From Mycolicibacterium aurum (GTDB taxonomy: Bacteria; Actinomycetota; Actinomycetes; Mycobacteriales; Mycobacteriaceae), in assembly GCA_900078775.1 (NCBI GenBank), contig LT549889.1:1054001-1118000 (forward strand): DNA of 64,000 bases, read 5' to 3'. The notes under the pieces are model-generated. The model searched no databases and was not told where the DNA came from. It worked only from the letters and a program-made list of their open reading frames with translations. The position numbers and the translations under genes are program-made. This document shows, piece after piece, positions 17,584 through 26,788 of the stretch. Each line of letters begins with the position of its first letter. The stretch's first letter is position 1.

Positions 17584-18834
17584 TCAGATCTGGCCGTGCC
17601 GCGGCGGCGGCGTCCCGGACAGGGTGTGGCGCCCGATGTGCTGCAGCTTCCAACGGGTCGGGTCGTGCAGGGTGTGGGTGCGGGCGTCGCGCCAGTACCG
17701 GGACAGGTTGGCCGCCCCGGAGGCGCTGCGGGTGCCGCCCAGCTCGAACAGCGTGCTCGACGCCTCCAGGCAGGCCCGGGTGGCGGCCACCTTGGCCACC
17801 GCCACCGCGATCGACGCCTGCGCGGCGGTGTCGGTATCCAGATCGGCCTGTGCCGCGTCGACGGTGCGGCCCGCCTCTGCCAGCAGGGCCTGGGCCCCGC
17901 GCACCGTCACGGTGAGCTCGCCGGCCAGGTTGACCACCGTCGGGTCCTCGGCCGCGGAGTCCACCGCCGCCTCGAAGTGCGGGCGGGCCTTGGCGGCCTG
18001 GCGCACCCCCTCATCCAGGGCGGCGGTCGCGATGCCGACGTCCAGCGCGGTATGCAACAGCTGCGCCCGGGCGCCATAGACGGTGGGCCGCTTGAAGATC
18101 GGGGTGAAGTCGACCACCTGGGCGGCGGGCACCCGCACCGCGTCCAGCGTGACGGTGCCCGAGGCGGTGGTGCGCTGTCCCATCCCGTCCCAGTCGTCGA
18201 CGACCTGCACACCGGCGGTGTCGGCCGAGATGTAGGCCAGCGCCTTGGGCGTCGAGGAGGTCGGTGTCTCGTCCGGATGATCGGGCAGCGAAGCGCGCAC
18301 CACGAGCCAGTCGGCGAACAGCGCACCGGTGGAGTAGAACTTGCGGCCCTGCAGCACATAGTCGCCGGACTCGGCGCGCAGCAGGGTGGTGGTGTCCACG
18401 TCGATCGGGTGCGGGCCGCGTTCGGATTGCGCGTTGGCGAACAGTGCTCCGCTGAGCACCTTGTCGTAGAAGAACGCCTGCTGCTCGGCGGTGGCCTGCA
18501 GCCGCAGCGCCTCCAGGAAGGTGAAGTGCGAGTGTGGGATCTGGCCCAGCGACGGATCGCCGTGCGCGAGCAGTCGGAACACCTCGGCCAGCACGGTCGC
18601 CGGCGCGTCGATGCCGCCATGCTCAGCGGGCACTGAAAGTGCCAGCAGGCCGGACTCTTTCAGTGCCCGGACCTGCTCGTGCGGCAGGTCACGGCCCGCG
18701 TCACGGGCGGCCGCGTGCTCGGCGAACCGGGCAGACAATTCGGCGGCCACCGATAGGGCCTGTGCCGAATCGGTGATGCGGGTCGTACCGGAAACCCGGG
18801 CGTCGGTGCTGACGGAGTGAAGACGTGGAGTCAC
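17584..18834 (-). CDS. SfnB-type sulfur-acquisition flavoprotein (acyl-CoA dehydrogenase fold)
   Basis: This 416-residue flavoprotein has the acyl-CoA dehydrogenase fold. Its C terminus (RYWRDARTHTLHDPTRWKLQHIGRHTL) is typical of the SfnB/DszC group, which uses reduced flavin and oxygen in organosulfur metabolism rather than acyl-CoA oxidation. The neighbouring ssuD-like gene supports a sulfur-scavenging role, probably under sulfate starvation. GTG 18834 is chosen because it gives the usual N-terminal length. It lies 89 bp downstream of the giant repeat-protein gene on the same strand and could be cotranscribed with it. The exact substrate is not known. Confidence 0.78.
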   Translation of the reverse strand: MTPRLHSVSTDARVSGTTRITDSAQALSVAAELSARFAEHAAARDAGRDLPHEQVRALKESGLLALSVPAEHGGIDAPATVLAEVFRLLAHGDPSLGQIPHSHFTFLEALRLQATAEQQAFFYDKVLSGALFANAQSERGPHPIDVDTTTLLRAESGDYVLQGRKFYSTGALFADWLVVRASLPDHPDETPTSSTPKALAYISADTAGVQVVDDWDGMGQRTTASGTVTLDAVRVPAAQVVDFTPIFKRPTVYGARAQLLHTALDVGIATAALDEGVRQAAKARPHFEAAVDSAAEDPTVVNLAGELTVTVRGAQALLAEAGRTVDAAQADLDTDTAAQASIAVAVAKVAATRACLEASSTLFELGGTRSASGAANLSRYWRDARTHTLHDPTRWKLQHIGRHTLSGTPPPRHGQI

Positions 18835-18923
18835 CGGAAGATCATGCTCGTAGCACCGGGCATGCACACCCGTTCGCCTCAGCGAGATTTCAGGTACGGG
18901 CTCCCGGCGGACCGGTCCGTGGG

Positions 18924-21900
18924 TCAGAGGTTGCCGGAGAGTCCGAGCACCGTGACGGTGCCGCCGTCTTCATCGGTGATGTAGAGCCTGCTGCCGTCGG
19001 GACTCACCGCCACGCCTCTGGCGGTGACGCCGACCTCGACGTCGGCGAGGACCGTGTAGGTGGCGGTGTCGATGATGCTGACGGTCTTGGCGCCGCCGTT
19101 GGCGGCATAGGCGCGGGTGCCGTCCGGGCTGAGCGCCAGACCCCTGCTGCCGACACCGACGAGGATGTTCTGACTGTCGGGTTGATCGGGGTCGACGTCG
19201 ATGACCGTGTTGGTGACCAGATCGATGACCCCCACCATGCTGGTGCCCAGGCTGTACAAGAGGATGTAGGCGCGAGTGCCGTCCGGGCTGATCGCCACCG
19301 AGACGGGGACTGCCGACGCCCTGCCGATCCGGATGTCGGTGATGTGCTCGGCGGTCTGGGCGTCGAAGACGCTGAGGTAGCGCTGGCCGTTGCTCACGTA
19401 GACGCGGCTGCCGTCGGGGCTGACCGCCACGCCGGTGACTACACCACCGATCTCGTGCGAGCTGATGACGGTGTCGGTCGCGGTGTCGACGAAGGAGATG
19501 CCGGACCAGAAGCCGCTCTGGCCGACATACGCGCGGGTGCCGTCGGGGCTGAAAGCCACGCTACCGGCGCGGTCGACAACTCCGATGCTGCCGATGACGG
19601 TGTTGGTGGCGGTGTCGATGACGGTGACGCTATTGCTGCGGTCGATGGCGACGTAGACGAGTTCGCCGTCGGGACTGATTGCCACGCCCTCCGGCGCGAG
19701 ACCGACCGAGATGGTCGCGACGACGGCATTGGTGGCGGCGTCGATGACGGTGACGGTATCGCTGCCGAAGTTGGAGATGTAGGCGCGGGTGCCGTCGGGA
19801 CTGACAGCGACATGATATGGCGATGAGCCGGTGGTGACGACGGCGAGGACCAAGGTCTCCGCGGCGGCGATCGGTATGTCCTCGACGGTCACGGTCACCG
19901 GGATGTGGCGGCCGTCGCTGACCGCCACGCTGAAGCTGTCGACGTCGGGGCCGGGGGTGGTGTAGGCGTCCAGCCGAGATTGCGGAGCCGGTGTGTAGGT
20001 GAAGGTTCCGTCGGCGTGGATCACGACCGTGCCCTTGGCCGGTGGTGTGGTGAGGGTGTAGGTGAGCGTGTCGATGTCGGAGACATTGAGATTGCCGTCC
20101 ACCGCGCCGGTGTCCGGGGCGGCGGTGCCGACCGTGGGTGGTGCGGTGACCACGGGTGCTCGGTTGGCCAGTCCGAGCACCGTGACGGTGTCGCCCCCGC
20201 CGTCGGTGACGTAGAGCTTGCTGCCGTCGGGGCTCACCGCCACTGCTGTGGCAGAGACGGCGACGTCGACGTTGGCCAGGACGGTGTAGGTGGCGGTGTC
20301 GATGATGCTGATGCTTCTGCTGTTGAGGTTGGCGACATACGCGCGGGTGCCGTCGGGGCTGAACGCGACACCGCGTGGGCCGGTACCCACGACGATGTTC
20401 TGACTGCCGGGTTGATCGGGGTCGGTGTCGATGACCGTGTTGGTGGCGGTGTCGATGACGGCCACCATGCCGGTGCCCCAGGTGTTTAGGGTGACGTAGG
20501 CACGGGTGCCGTCGGGGCTGACCGCCACCGAGATTGGGGTGATGTTCGAGCTGTTGCCGACAGTAAGGTGAGTGATCAGCGCGTTGGTCGTGGTGTCGAA
20601 GATGCTGACGTAGCCGTAGCCGTTGCTCACGTAGACGCGGGTGCCGTCGGGGCTGACCGCCACGGACTTGGGGTTGCCACCGGTCGAGTGGGTGGTGATG
20701 ACGGTGTTGGTGGCGGTATCGACGATGCTGACGCCGGTGTAATAGCCGCCGTAGCTGATGTAGGCGCGGGTGCCGTCGGGGCTGAACGCCACGCCGCTGG
20801 CGTTCGAAGGAGTCTCGATGCTGCCGATGACGGTGTTGGTGCTGGTATCGATGACGGCGACGTTGTTGCTGCTGAAGTTGGCGATGTAGGCGCGGGTGCC
20901 GTCCGGGCTGATCGCCACGGCGTTCGGGCCGGTCTCGACGGCGACGGTGGCGATGACGGTGCCGGTGGCGGTGTCGATGACGGTGACGCTGTTGCCCTGC
21001 CAGTTGGCGACATAGGCGCGGGTGCCGTCCGGGCTGATCGCCACGGCTTGGGGCCGTGCGCCGGTGGTGATGACGGCGAGAACAGCGGTCTCGGCGGGGG
21101 CGATCGGCACATCGCGGACGGTGACGGTCACCGGTGTGTTGTTGTCGCTGATGGTGATCTGGAAGGTGTCGACGTCCGCGCCGGGGGTGACGTAGGCATC
21201 CAGTCGCGCCTGAGGGTTCGGGGTGTAGGTGACGGTGTAGGTCCCCGGAACGGTGCTGACCGGTTGGGAGAGTGTGCCGTTGGCGGGCTCGCTGAGATCG
21301 ATGGCGAGCTGTCCGGAGGGCGTGTCGGCGTCGGTGACGACGATGATGTAGGTCACCGCGCCGGTGGCGGGGTTCGGCGTGGAGGCGGTCACCGAGACGA
21401 TGGCCGGCGCATCGTCGACCGGGGTGATGGTGATGGTGACGGTGGCGGGCGCAGACGTCGCGCCGGTGGTGTCGTCGACGGTGTAGGTGATTGTGTCCGT
21501 GAGGGTTTCGGATCCGTCGTGGGTGTAGGTGATGACGCCGGTGGTGGGGTTGATGGTGGTGGTGCCGTGGGCCGGTCCGGTCACGATGGTGACGGTGGTG
21601 GGGTCGATGGTGTTGTCGCCGTCGGGGTCGGTGGCGCCGACGAGGACGTCGATGGTGGTGGTGCCGCCTTCGGTGACGGTGGCGGTGCTGTCCACGGTGG
21701 CCGGTGGGCCGTCGTTGGCGGGGGTGATGGTGATGGTGATGGTGGCGGGCGCAGACGTCGCGCCGGTGGTGTCGTCGATGGTGTAGGTGATTGTGTCCGT
21801 GAGGGTTTCGGATCCGTCGTGAGTGTAGGTGATGACGCCGGTGGTGGGGTTGATGGTGGTGGTGCCGTGGGCCGGTGCGGTCACGATGGTGACGGTGGTG

Positions 21901-23657
21901 GGGTCGATGGTGTTGTCGCCGTCGGGGTCGGTGGCGCCGACGAGGACGTCGATGGTGGCGGTGCCGCCTTCGGTGACGGTGGCGGTGCTGTCCAGCGGGA
22001 TCGGCGCGCCGTCGTCTACGGGGGTGACGGTGATGGTGATGGTGGCGGGCGCAGACGTCGCGCCGGTGGTGTCCTCGATGGTGTAGGTGATTGTGTCCGT
22101 GAGGGTTTCGGATCCGTCGTGGGTGTAGGTGATTACGCCGGTGGTGGGGTTGATGGTGGTGGTGCCGTGGGCCGGTGCGGTCACGATGGTGACGGTGGTG
22201 GGGTCGATGGTGTTGTCGCCGTCGGGGTCGGTGGCGCCGACGAGGACGTCGATGGTGGCGGTGCCGCCTTCGGTGACGGTGGCGGTGCTGTCCACGGTGG
22301 CCGGTGGGCCGTCGTTGACGGGGGTGACGGTGATGGTGACGGTCGCGGTGTCCCGGTGTCCGGTGTCGAGTAGGCCGCCCAGGAATCCGTGCCAGTGCGG
22401 GAAACCCGCCTGGTCGGATACCGAATAGGTGAAGGTGTCGGTGCCGTGGAAGTCCGCGTCGGGGGTGTAGCTGAACTGCTTGGTGGCGGCGTCATAGCTG
22501 ACCGTGCCGTGGGCCGGCTGGGTGTAGTCGGTGACGGTCACGCGGTCAGCGTCGGGGTCGGCGTCGTTGGCCACCGGCGAGAAGGTGACGGGCGTGTCCT
22601 CGGCGGTACTGACAGAGGTGTCGTCGATGGCCTGCGGAGTCTTGTTGAACAGCGTCCGCTCGAACTCGCGGCGGACCCAGCCGAGCAGCGCCCACAACGA
22701 CAGGGGTTGGGCGGGGGCGGAGGGCCCGATGGCCAGGAACGGGGACAGTAGCGCCACAGCGACGGTGGCGACCAGTCGGAGGGCGATACCGGGAATGACG
22801 AGCAGCCCGGCGATCAGATTGGGCCGCTCGGGTTCGATGACGTTCGGCCGGGTTGCGAGCAAAGGTGAGACCTGCTGCGCCGCACTGGTATTCATGGTCA
22901 TGATGGTGTTCGGCGGATTGTCGGCGCTATTGTTTGCGTCGTTGCTGTCCGCACTGTCGACGGCTGAGTGGGTGTCGATTGCTGCGCTGCCGGGCACTGC
23001 GCCACTGCCACTGATCAGCGGGCCGTCCGTGCTCGGCGTCGGATCGTCCTGCGCCGCAGGCGGGTTACCGCCGGTGTCCGCGCCGGGCTCCGAGCCGGTC
23101 GTCGGTACGGGGGCGGCGGATTCATCCGGTGTGAGCGGCGGTGTCGTGGTCGGCTCAGTACTGATGTCGTCGGTGTCGTACTCGGAATCGCCGCCGGTCT
23201 CGGTTTCGGCCTCCTGGGCGTCGAGATCCGACTCGGCCACGGTGTGGCCGGCCTCGGACCCGAAGACGTCCTCGGGTTCGTCGTCCGCGGAACCCCGGCC
23301 TATGCCGGCCGAAGGCTCGTCGTCGCGGCCGTCCTTGCCCTCGTCGTCCCCGAGATCATGGTCGTCCTCGGAGGCCTTGTCCTTGCCGGGGAGGCCGCTG
23401 CTGGTCGTGCCGCCGGAGGTCCGTCCGGTGTCGGAGGGGTCGTCGTCGGATCGATCTGCCGCCCGTGCGGTGTCGTCGGCGTGCGCGGCGGGCATCCCGT
23501 AGGTCGTGGCGACGGCGACCCCGACGCCGAGAGCGACGGCCAACGCCCCGACCCTGCCCACGAAGCGGGCGTAGCGACCCGGGGTCGGCCGGATAGGCGG
23601 CGGCAGCGGTGACTCGGCGCCGGTGCAACCGGGCGCGCGATTTCGGGCAGCATCCAT
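18924..23657 (-). CDS. Giant exported repeat protein: Ig/cadherin-like repeats and two YVTN beta-propellers
   Basis: This 1577-residue secreted or surface protein begins with a signal peptide (hydrophobic about 36-52, cleavage after AHA at residue 60). An acidic Asp/Glu/Ser/Pro-rich stretch follows (about 61-240), then a second hydrophobic region (about 271-306). Next come a tandem-95/cadherin-like domain (about 320-445) and three almost identical 100-residue repeats (about 446-746). Two modules follow, each an Ig-like domain plus seven YVTN blades (propellers about 857-1164 and 1262-1577), marked by repeated VAVSPDGTRAYV. I know the general family (mycobacterial Ig-like/YncE-like surface proteins) but no function; adhesion or ligand binding is a guess. 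It sits between two sulfur-acquisition genes on the same strand. Confidence 0.85.
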   Translation of the reverse strand: MDAARNRAPGCTGAESPLPPPIRPTPGRYARFVGRVGALAVALGVGVAVATTYGMPAAHADDTARAADRSDDDPSDTGRTSGGTTSSGLPGKDKASEDDHDLGDDEGKDGRDDEPSAGIGRGSADDEPEDVFGSEAGHTVAESDLDAQEAETETGGDSEYDTDDISTEPTTTPPLTPDESAAPVPTTGSEPGADTGGNPPAAQDDPTPSTDGPLISGSGAVPGSAAIDTHSAVDSADSNDANNSADNPPNTIMTMNTSAAQQVSPLLATRPNVIEPERPNLIAGLLVIPGIALRLVATVAVALLSPFLAIGPSAPAQPLSLWALLGWVRREFERTLFNKTPQAIDDTSVSTAEDTPVTFSPVANDADPDADRVTVTDYTQPAHGTVSYDAATKQFSYTPDADFHGTDTFTYSVSDQAGFPHWHGFLGGLLDTGHRDTATVTITVTPVNDGPPATVDSTATVTEGGTATIDVLVGATDPDGDNTIDPTTVTIVTAPAHGTTTINPTTGVITYTHDGSETLTDTITYTIEDTTGATSAPATITITVTPVDDGAPIPLDSTATVTEGGTATIDVLVGATDPDGDNTIDPTTVTIVTAPAHGTTTINPTTGVITYTHDGSETLTDTITYTIDDTTGATSAPATITITITPANDGPPATVDSTATVTEGGTTTIDVLVGATDPDGDNTIDPTTVTIVTGPAHGTTTINPTTGVITYTHDGSETLTDTITYTVDDTTGATSAPATVTITITPVDDAPAIVSVTASTPNPATGAVTYIIVVTDADTPSGQLAIDLSEPANGTLSQPVSTVPGTYTVTYTPNPQARLDAYVTPGADVDTFQITISDNNTPVTVTVRDVPIAPAETAVLAVITTGARPQAVAISPDGTRAYVANWQGNSVTVIDTATGTVIATVAVETGPNAVAISPDGTRAYIANFSSNNVAVIDTSTNTVIGSIETPSNASGVAFSPDGTRAYISYGGYYTGVSIVDTATNTVITTHSTGGNPKSVAVSPDGTRVYVSNGYGYVSIFDTTTNALITHLTVGNSSNITPISVAVSPDGTRAYVTLNTWGTGMVAVIDTATNTVIDTDPDQPGSQNIVVGTGPRGVAFSPDGTRAYVANLNSRSISIIDTATYTVLANVDVAVSATAVAVSPDGSKLYVTDGGGDTVTVLGLANRAPVVTAPPTVGTAAPDTGAVDGNLNVSDIDTLTYTLTTPPAKGTVVIHADGTFTYTPAPQSRLDAYTTPGPDVDSFSVAVSDGRHIPVTVTVEDIPIAAAETLVLAVVTTGSSPYHVAVSPDGTRAYISNFGSDTVTVIDAATNAVVATISVGLAPEGVAISPDGELVYVAIDRSNSVTVIDTATNTVIGSIGVVDRAGSVAFSPDGTRAYVGQSGFWSGISFVDTATDTVISSHEIGGVVTGVAVSPDGSRVYVSNGQRYLSVFDAQTAEHITDIRIGRASAVPVSVAISPDGTRAYILLYSLGTSMVGVIDLVTNTVIDVDPDQPDSQNILVGVGSRGLALSPDGTRAYAANGGAKTVSIIDTATYTVLADVEVGVTARGVAVSPDGSRLYITDEDGGTVTVLGLSGNL
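21421..22320 (-). repeat. Three tandem 300-bp in-frame repeats
   Basis: Copies at 21421-21720, 21721-22020 and 22021-22320 have a period of exactly 300 bp and differ at only a few positions by eye. Each encodes one 100-residue domain carrying VTEGGTATIDVLVGATDPDG and ITYTHDGSETLTDTITYT. The near identity at DNA level implies recent amplification or gene conversion. Confidence 0.95.
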
Positions 23658-24100
23658 GAACGTTTTCCCACGCTTCCTTCGCCCACCCCATCGGCACCCA
23701 GGTGGCTGTCAGCGAACTATAAGGTTGCGGAGTTCGCTGCCGCCGGACATTTCGCAAACCTATTTTGGGCGTGTTTCCGCACGGTGTGAGCCGATTCGGC
23801 AACAAGTGCTTGACGCTGACGTTATTTTGCTGCTGTTTGCAAACAGTAGATAGTTGCTGGCACTCTCGGCGTGGCGCAATGCGGCCCGGCGTTCAGCAGG
23901 CGTCTCGAATCGCAGTTGGTTTTCGGCCGGGCGGGTTATCCGCAGGCGACGTGCTGGTTACGAGTCTGCGCACACCGGTGCATGCTGATGGCGCCGATAA
24001 TTTATATGCATGCGGAGCAATACGGATGGCCGGTGTCTCCGGTGGCGGCCGCGTTGTCGGCCTGTTTGCTGATCGTCTTCAGTGTGGGATTGGGGGATTC
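23658..24100. other. Long intergenic region upstream of the giant gene
   Basis: About 440 bp without a convincing gene. It is less GC-rich by eye than its surroundings (for example 23795-23860 and 23995-24015) and probably holds the promoter and regulatory sites of the giant protein gene. A plus-strand frame from 24002 encodes a signal-peptide-like hydrophobic stretch but then runs antisense through ssuD, so it is not called. Confidence 0.5.
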
Positions 24101-24136
24101 GGCAGCGGCGCTTCGGAATCGCGAAGCGCCGCTGCC
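24101..24136. terminator. Hairpin terminator behind the ssuD-like gene
   Basis: A perfect 15-bp stem (24101-24115 with 24122-24136) with a 6-nt loop lies 22 bp beyond the stop of the minus-strand monooxygenase gene. It should separate that gene from the giant gene downstream. Confidence 0.8.
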
Positions 24137-24158
24137 GACATCGGACCTCAGCGCCGAC

Positions 24159-25328
24159 TCAGCGTGCGGCCCCCACGAACGGGATCGACACGTTGGACGG
24201 CTCGGAGGAACCGGCGTTGAACAGGCCGCGCTCACGCAGGATCGGCACCACGCCCTCACCGAACCAGAACAGTTCCTCCAGATGCGGGTAGCCGGAGAAG
24301 ATGAACTCGTCGATACCGATCTCGGCGTACTCGGCGATGCGGTCGGCGACCTCGGTGTGGCTGCCCACCAGCGCGGTGCCCGCACCGCCGCGGACCAGGC
24401 CCACGCCCGACCACAGGTTCGGCGAGATCTCCAGACTGCGTGCGTCCGACCAGGTTCCGTCGGTGCGGTTGGCCTCGTGCAGCGCCAGCATCCGCTGCTG
24501 GCCCTCGGACTGGCTGCGGGCCAGGCCTGCCTGCGCGGCCGCCACGGTCTCCTCGTCGAGCGCGGCGACCAGCTTGTCGGCCTGCGCCCAGGCCTCGGCG
24601 GAGGTGTCGCGGGAGATGGTGTGCAGGCGGATGCCGAAGCGCAGCTTGCGGCCCTCCTTCGCGGCCTCCTCGCGGATCCAGGCGATCTTCTCGGCGACCG
24701 CGGCCGGCGGCTCGCCCCAGGTCAGGTAGACGTCGGAGTGCCGCGCGGCGACCGGGCCGGCGGCCTTGCTGCTACCGCCGAAGTACAGCGGGGGCACCGG
24801 GCTCGGCGGCACCGCCAGAGCGGCCTCCTCGACCTTGACGTACTCGCCGTCGAGGCTGACCGTCTCGCCGGCCCACAGCCGGCGCACGACCTCGAGGAAC
24901 TCGTCGGCACGCGCGTAGCGGGCGTCCTTGTCCAGGTGATCGCCGAACGCGCGCTGCTCGTGGGCCTCGCCACCGACCACCACGTTGAGCAGGATGCGGC
25001 CCGGGGCATGTCGGGCGAAGGTGGCGGCCATCTGCGCCGACAGCGTCGGGCTGACCAGACCGGGGCGGAAGGCAACCAGGAACGCCAGCGAGGTGGTCTC
25101 GCGGGCCAGCAGCGCCGCGGTGATGAAGGCGTCCTCACACCACGCGCCGGTGGGGATGAGTGCACCGGTGAAGCCGAACCGCTCGGCGGAACGCACGATC
25201 GACGCCAGATAGTCGATGGTGGCTTCGCGGTCACCTCCGGCCGCACCGGCCGGGGTGCCGTGCCCACCGCCGACGATCAGGCGGCTGTCGCCGTAGGTGG
25301 GCAGAAACCAGTGCAACTTCACCGTCAC
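24159..25328 (-). CDS. SsuD-type FMNH2-dependent alkanesulfonate monooxygenase
   Basis: This 389-residue luciferase-like flavin monooxygenase releases sulfite from alkanesulfonates, giving the cell a sulfur source. SsuD-type features include the opening VKLHWFLPTYGDSR, AFRPGLVSP, NVVVGGE and the C-terminal FSGYPHLEELFWFGEGV. GTG 25328 is chosen; AAGGA lies about 8 nt upstream. A reductase (ssuE) and transporter (ssuABC) are not in this window, so flavin and substrate must come from elsewhere. Together with the SfnB-like gene it points to organosulfur use. Confidence 0.85.
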   Translation of the reverse strand: MTVKLHWFLPTYGDSRLIVGGGHGTPAGAAGGDREATIDYLASIVRSAERFGFTGALIPTGAWCEDAFITAALLARETTSLAFLVAFRPGLVSPTLSAQMAATFARHAPGRILLNVVVGGEAHEQRAFGDHLDKDARYARADEFLEVVRRLWAGETVSLDGEYVKVEEAALAVPPSPVPPLYFGGSSKAAGPVAARHSDVYLTWGEPPAAVAEKIAWIREEAAKEGRKLRFGIRLHTISRDTSAEAWAQADKLVAALDEETVAAAQAGLARSQSEGQQRMLALHEANRTDGTWSDARSLEISPNLWSGVGLVRGGAGTALVGSHTEVADRIAEYAEIGIDEFIFSGYPHLEELFWFGEGVVPILRERGLFNAGSSEPSNVSIPFVGAAR

Positions 25329-25367
25329 GGAGTCATCCTTTTCGCAGCTAGTAAAACTTCGAACTCG

Positions 25368-25373
25368 ATTATC
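25368..25373 (-). promoter_or_regulatory. -10 element of the ssuD-like gene
   Basis: On the minus strand the hexamer reads GATAAT, 39 bp upstream of GTG 25328. It is the closest match to TATAAT in this divergent intergenic region. Confidence 0.4.
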
Positions 25374-25511
25374 GACCCTCGCGGACTCTTTCCCCGCCAC
25401 CGGGGACGTCGACCCATTACGCCACCGATCTCACCGGCCACAGCGCACCCGCCGACTTAAAATCTCGCTGATCCGGTATCGGGTGTGAACGGTGCGCCAC
25501 CCTCGTCGCAG

Positions 25512-25517
25512 TAGGAT
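25512..25517 (+). promoter_or_regulatory. -10 element of the DUF177-rnc-fpg operon
   Basis: TAGGAT ends exactly 7 nt before ATG 25525, the layout of a leaderless mycobacterial transcript. Confidence 0.6.
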
Positions 25518-25524
25518 CGGCGTC

Positions 25525-26082
25525 ATGGCTGGCAAGAATCCCCTCGCGATCGACATCTCGCGGCTGGGTCGTCGGCCGGGTTCGATGATCGAGGTACACG
25601 AGACGGTGCCGTCGCCGTCGCGCATCGGTCTGGACCTGATCTACATCGACGTGGGCGCTCCGCTGGAGCTGGACCTACGCATCGAATCGGTGTCCGAGGG
25701 CGCGCTGGTGACCGGGACGGTGTCCGGCCCCACCGCCGGTGAGTGCGTGCGCTGCCTGGAACCGGTGTCCGACGAGGTGACCATCGACATCACCGAACTG
25801 TTCGCCTATCCGGGCAGCGCCACGGAGGCGACCACCGAAGAGGACGAGGTCGGTCACGTCGTCGATGACCGGGTGCACATCGAGCAGTCCATCGTGGACG
25901 CCGTCGGCCTCGTGCTGCCGTTCACGCCGCTGTGCCGGCCGGACTGCGCCGGACTGTGCCCGGACTGCGGGGTCGCGCTGGCCGACGCCGGACCGGAGCA
26001 CTCGCACGAGAAGATCGATCCCCGCTGGGCCAAGCTGGCCGCGTTGCGGGACCAGGCCGGAGACCACAGAAGTGGCGACTGA
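25525..26082 (+). CDS. DUF177 (YceD family) zinc-finger-like protein
   Basis: This 185-residue cytoplasmic protein matches Rv2926c. DUF177/YceD proteins are linked to 23S rRNA or ribosome assembly and are often encoded beside rpmF or, as here, before rnc. It has a central Cys pair (GECVRCLEP) and a C-terminal Cys cluster (CRPDCAGLCPDCG) that probably binds zinc. It starts an operon with rnc (11-nt overlap) and fpg. ATG 25525 follows a leaderless -10. Confidence 0.88.
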   Translation: MAGKNPLAIDISRLGRRPGSMIEVHETVPSPSRIGLDLIYIDVGAPLELDLRIESVSEGALVTGTVSGPTAGECVRCLEPVSDEVTIDITELFAYPGSATEATTEEDEVGHVVDDRVHIEQSIVDAVGLVLPFTPLCRPDCAGLCPDCGVALADAGPEHSHEKIDPRWAKLAALRDQAGDHRSGD

Positions 26083-26788
26083 CCATGAGTCGTTGCTCGA
26101 CGCGCTGGGCGTCGCGCTGCCCGCGGAGCTGCTCACCATCGCGCTGACGCATCGCAGCTACTCCTACGAGAACGGCGGGCTGCCCACCAACGAGCGTCTG
26201 GAATTCCTCGGCGACGCGGTGCTGGGCCTGACCATCACCGAGGAGCTCTACCACCGCCATCCCGACCGCCCGGAGGGCGATCTGGCCAAGCTGCGCGCCA
26301 GCATCGTCAACACCCAGGCGCTCGCCGACGTCGGACGCAAACTCGGACTCGGCGAGCATCTGCTGCTGGGCAAGGGCGAGGAGAGCTCCGGCGGCGCGGA
26401 CAAATCCAGCATCCTCGCCGACGGCGTCGAATCACTGCTGGGCGCAATCTATCTGGACAAGGGCAATGTGGTCGCCCGGGAGGCGATCCTGCGGCTGTTC
26501 AGTGAACTACTGGACACCGCACCGACCTTGGGTGCGGGCCTGGACTGGAAGAGCAGCCTGCAGGAGCTGTCGGTGGCCAAGGGGCTGGGCCCGCCCGCCT
26601 ACACGGTGACCTCGCAGGGCCCGGATCACGACAAGGAATTCACCGCCCTGGTCATCGTGGCCGAGCGCGAGTACGGGCGCGGGATCGGCCGGACCAAGAA
26701 AGAGGCCGAACTCAAGGCGGCCGCGGCCGCATGGAGCACCATCAGCGAGTCCGACGGCAACGAGACCGGGGATGCCGGAACTTCCTGA
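26072..26788 (+). CDS. rnc: Ribonuclease III
   Basis: RNase III (238 residues) cuts double-stranded RNA in rRNA precursors and other transcripts. The catalytic domain carries the signature [14 protein letters not shown] (about residues 39-52) and the second acidic motif [13 protein letters not shown]. The C-terminal double-stranded RNA-binding domain (about 160-230) includes [10 protein letters not shown] and [16 protein letters not shown] 26072 overlaps DUF177 by 11 nt and gives the expected length. Its 3' end overlaps fpg by 17 nt. Confidence 0.94.
   Translation: MATDHESLLDALGVALPAELLTIALTHRSYSYENGGLPTNERLEFLGDAVLGLTITEELYHRHPDRPEGDLAKLRASIVNTQALADVGRKLGLGEHLLLGKGEESSGGADKSSILADGVESLLGAIYLDKGNVVAREAILRLFSELLDTAPTLGAGLDWKSSLQELSVAKGLGPPAYTVTSQGPDHDKEFTALVIVAEREYGRGIGRTKKEAELKAAAAAWSTISESDGNETGDAGTS

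Noticed and set aside
21421..22320. Regular repeats considered as a CRISPR array
   Set aside because: The 300-bp period, in-frame coding and lack of unique spacers show they are protein domains.
20568..22373. 601-residue Gly/Val/Asp-rich plus-strand open frame
   Set aside because: It is the antisense of the giant repeat gene; its repeats simply mirror the 300-bp array, and the minus-strand protein has clear domains.
24002..24158. Plus-strand frame with a signal-peptide-like start upstream of the giant gene
   Set aside because: It reads straight through into antisense of ssuD without a stop and crosses the terminator hairpin, so it is probably not a gene.
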